Assembly: GCA_016875195.1 (NCBI GenBank) | Contig: VGRY01000050.1 | Coordinates: 1 to 32,464 of the forward strand | Source of the DNA: Deltaproteobacteria bacterium | GTDB taxonomy: Bacteria; Desulfobacterota; BSN033; UBA1163 | Length of the DNA stretch: 32,464 nt | Direction of reading: 5' to 3' | Shown here: in pieces, positions 31,953 through 32,464 of the stretch | Numbering within the stretch: the stretch's first letter is position 1 | How the letters are laid out: every line of letters starts with the position of its first letter | The notes under the pieces: model-generated | Told to the model about the DNA's origin: nothing | The model's database searches: none | The model's input: the letters and a program-made list of their open reading frames with translations, nothing else | Program-made: the position numbers and the translations under genes

Positions 31953-32198
31953 CCGTGTATTGAGTGGGTCACCTCCCCTTAGGTTAAGGGGAGGTGGGGA
32001 GGGGTTACTTGTCTTGGAGATGTGACAGGTCGCCTTCTTTCCACCCGTCTGATTTCCCTCCCCCCCTTTTAAACGTTGCTTTCATGATAAATCATTTCGA
32101 AAGGCCTCAGTGATCTTCCTAACCCCCCTTCATCCCCCCTTAAGCTAAGGGGGGAATACAAGAGGGGGAAAGTACCCACACAAAACCCGAAAGAGTCC
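31953..32198. repeat. ~245-bp repeat element, copy B (inverted)
   Basis: Reverse-complement copy of 18125-18375. It has the intact right-end hairpin CACCTCCCCTTA-ACC-TAAGGGGAGGTG, the conserved core TTTTAAACGTTGCTTTCATG + ATAAATCATTTCGAAAGGCC, and the CCCCCCTTA-AGC-TAAGGGGGG hairpin at the other end. It lacks the 20-base hairpin insert of copy A and has about 13 extra bases near 32020-32050. Between this element and the last partial gene (32199-32452) I see A/T-rich sequence with no recognisable feature. Confidence 0.85.
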
Positions 32199-32452
32199 CA
32201 TTTTTAAAATTCCATTGGGAATTAATTGGGGATGGGCAAAAATTTATAATTTTTTGGTAGTCTGGAATGAAAAGCCACCCCCCTATTGATCAAGGACTTT
32301 GGAAATTTCCTCTCTGTGTGATCAAGTTCAACCTAAAAGAGGGTGATCGGGGTTTTAGTTTAAGGCATTGAAAACATTTCACAAATCTCTTTTTTTTCAA
32401 AGCTGGCAAATTCCTTATTTTCGACTTAAGATGTTCTCCGACAGGAGGCATC

Positions 32453-32464
32453 ATGGAACCATTA
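32453..32464 (+). CDS. Start of a gene cut by the window end
   Basis: ATG at 32453 follows ACAGGAGG at 32441-32448 at a good distance, and the first codons read MEPL. Only four codons are in the window, so no product can be named. Confidence 0.45.

Overview
The window reads as chromosomal sequence from an anaerobic bacterium, most likely a Desulfobacterota/Deltaproteobacteria member or a MAG related to one. The basis is the oxygen-sensitive 2-hydroxyacyl-CoA dehydratase/benzoyl-CoA reductase-type genes, an orphan TRAP binding protein, Tat-exported Fe-S oxidoreductase, and many G/C-tract hairpin repeats between genes. Base composition looks near 50% G+C. I saw no rRNA, tRNA, CRISPR array, transposase or phage gene. 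Taxonomy is inference; no database was searched.

Region 1 (0.3-4.8 kb, +): activase, dehydratase-like subunit, second dehydratase-like subunit, second activase. This is the gene content of a class I benzoyl-CoA reductase-like or 2-hydroxyacyl-CoA dehydratase-like two-component enzyme, in which an ATP-driven [4Fe-4S] activase passes low-potential electrons to an Fe-S dehydratase/reductase. The first activase has lost the usual GGQD residues. A perfect 36-bp palindrome lies between the two large subunits.

Region 2 (5.0-18.1 kb, +): a DUF1016 nuclease-like gene, a tandem ACT-domain protein, an ABM monooxygenase-like protein, then a run with an amino-acid/peptide flavour: EamA exporter, divergent peptide deformylase-like hydrolase, DUF1445 hydro-lyase/D-glutamate cyclase-like enzyme, class III aminotransferase, family-5 peptide-type ABC binding protein with two permeases (no ATPase genes here), M20 deacylase/peptidase and a long acyl-CoA dehydrogenase. 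A reasonable inference is uptake and deacylation of an N-acylated or peptidic compound, transamination, and oxidation/reduction of the carbon skeleton as CoA thioesters together with region 1. The substrate is not determined.

Region 3 (18.1-21.7 kb, -): an MFS transporter overlapping an FmdB-type zinc-ribbon gene, an unrecognised Cys-rich protein, and a VapBC toxin-antitoxin pair with its own promoter/operator.

Region 4 (21.8-31.8 kb, +): a 1064-aa MalT-like NTPase/TPR regulator with an OmpR-type DNA-binding domain plus BTAD, then a series of exported proteins: orphan TRAP binding protein, Tat-exported aldo/keto reductase with two [4Fe-4S] motifs, DUF6599-like protein, two unrecognised secreted proteins and a Tat-exported ATC-hydrolase-like protein. 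Two copies of a small protein are interspersed, and they differ almost only at silent sites. This is the best candidate in the window for an undescribed periplasmic system.

Nearly every intergenic gap carries a palindromic repeat. The most striking is a ~245-bp element present as two inverted copies (18.1 and 32.0 kb) that bracket regions 3 and 4. The final long gap (31726-32452) holds a terminator, the second copy of that element and about 250 bases in which I see nothing, followed by the first codons of a gene running off the end.
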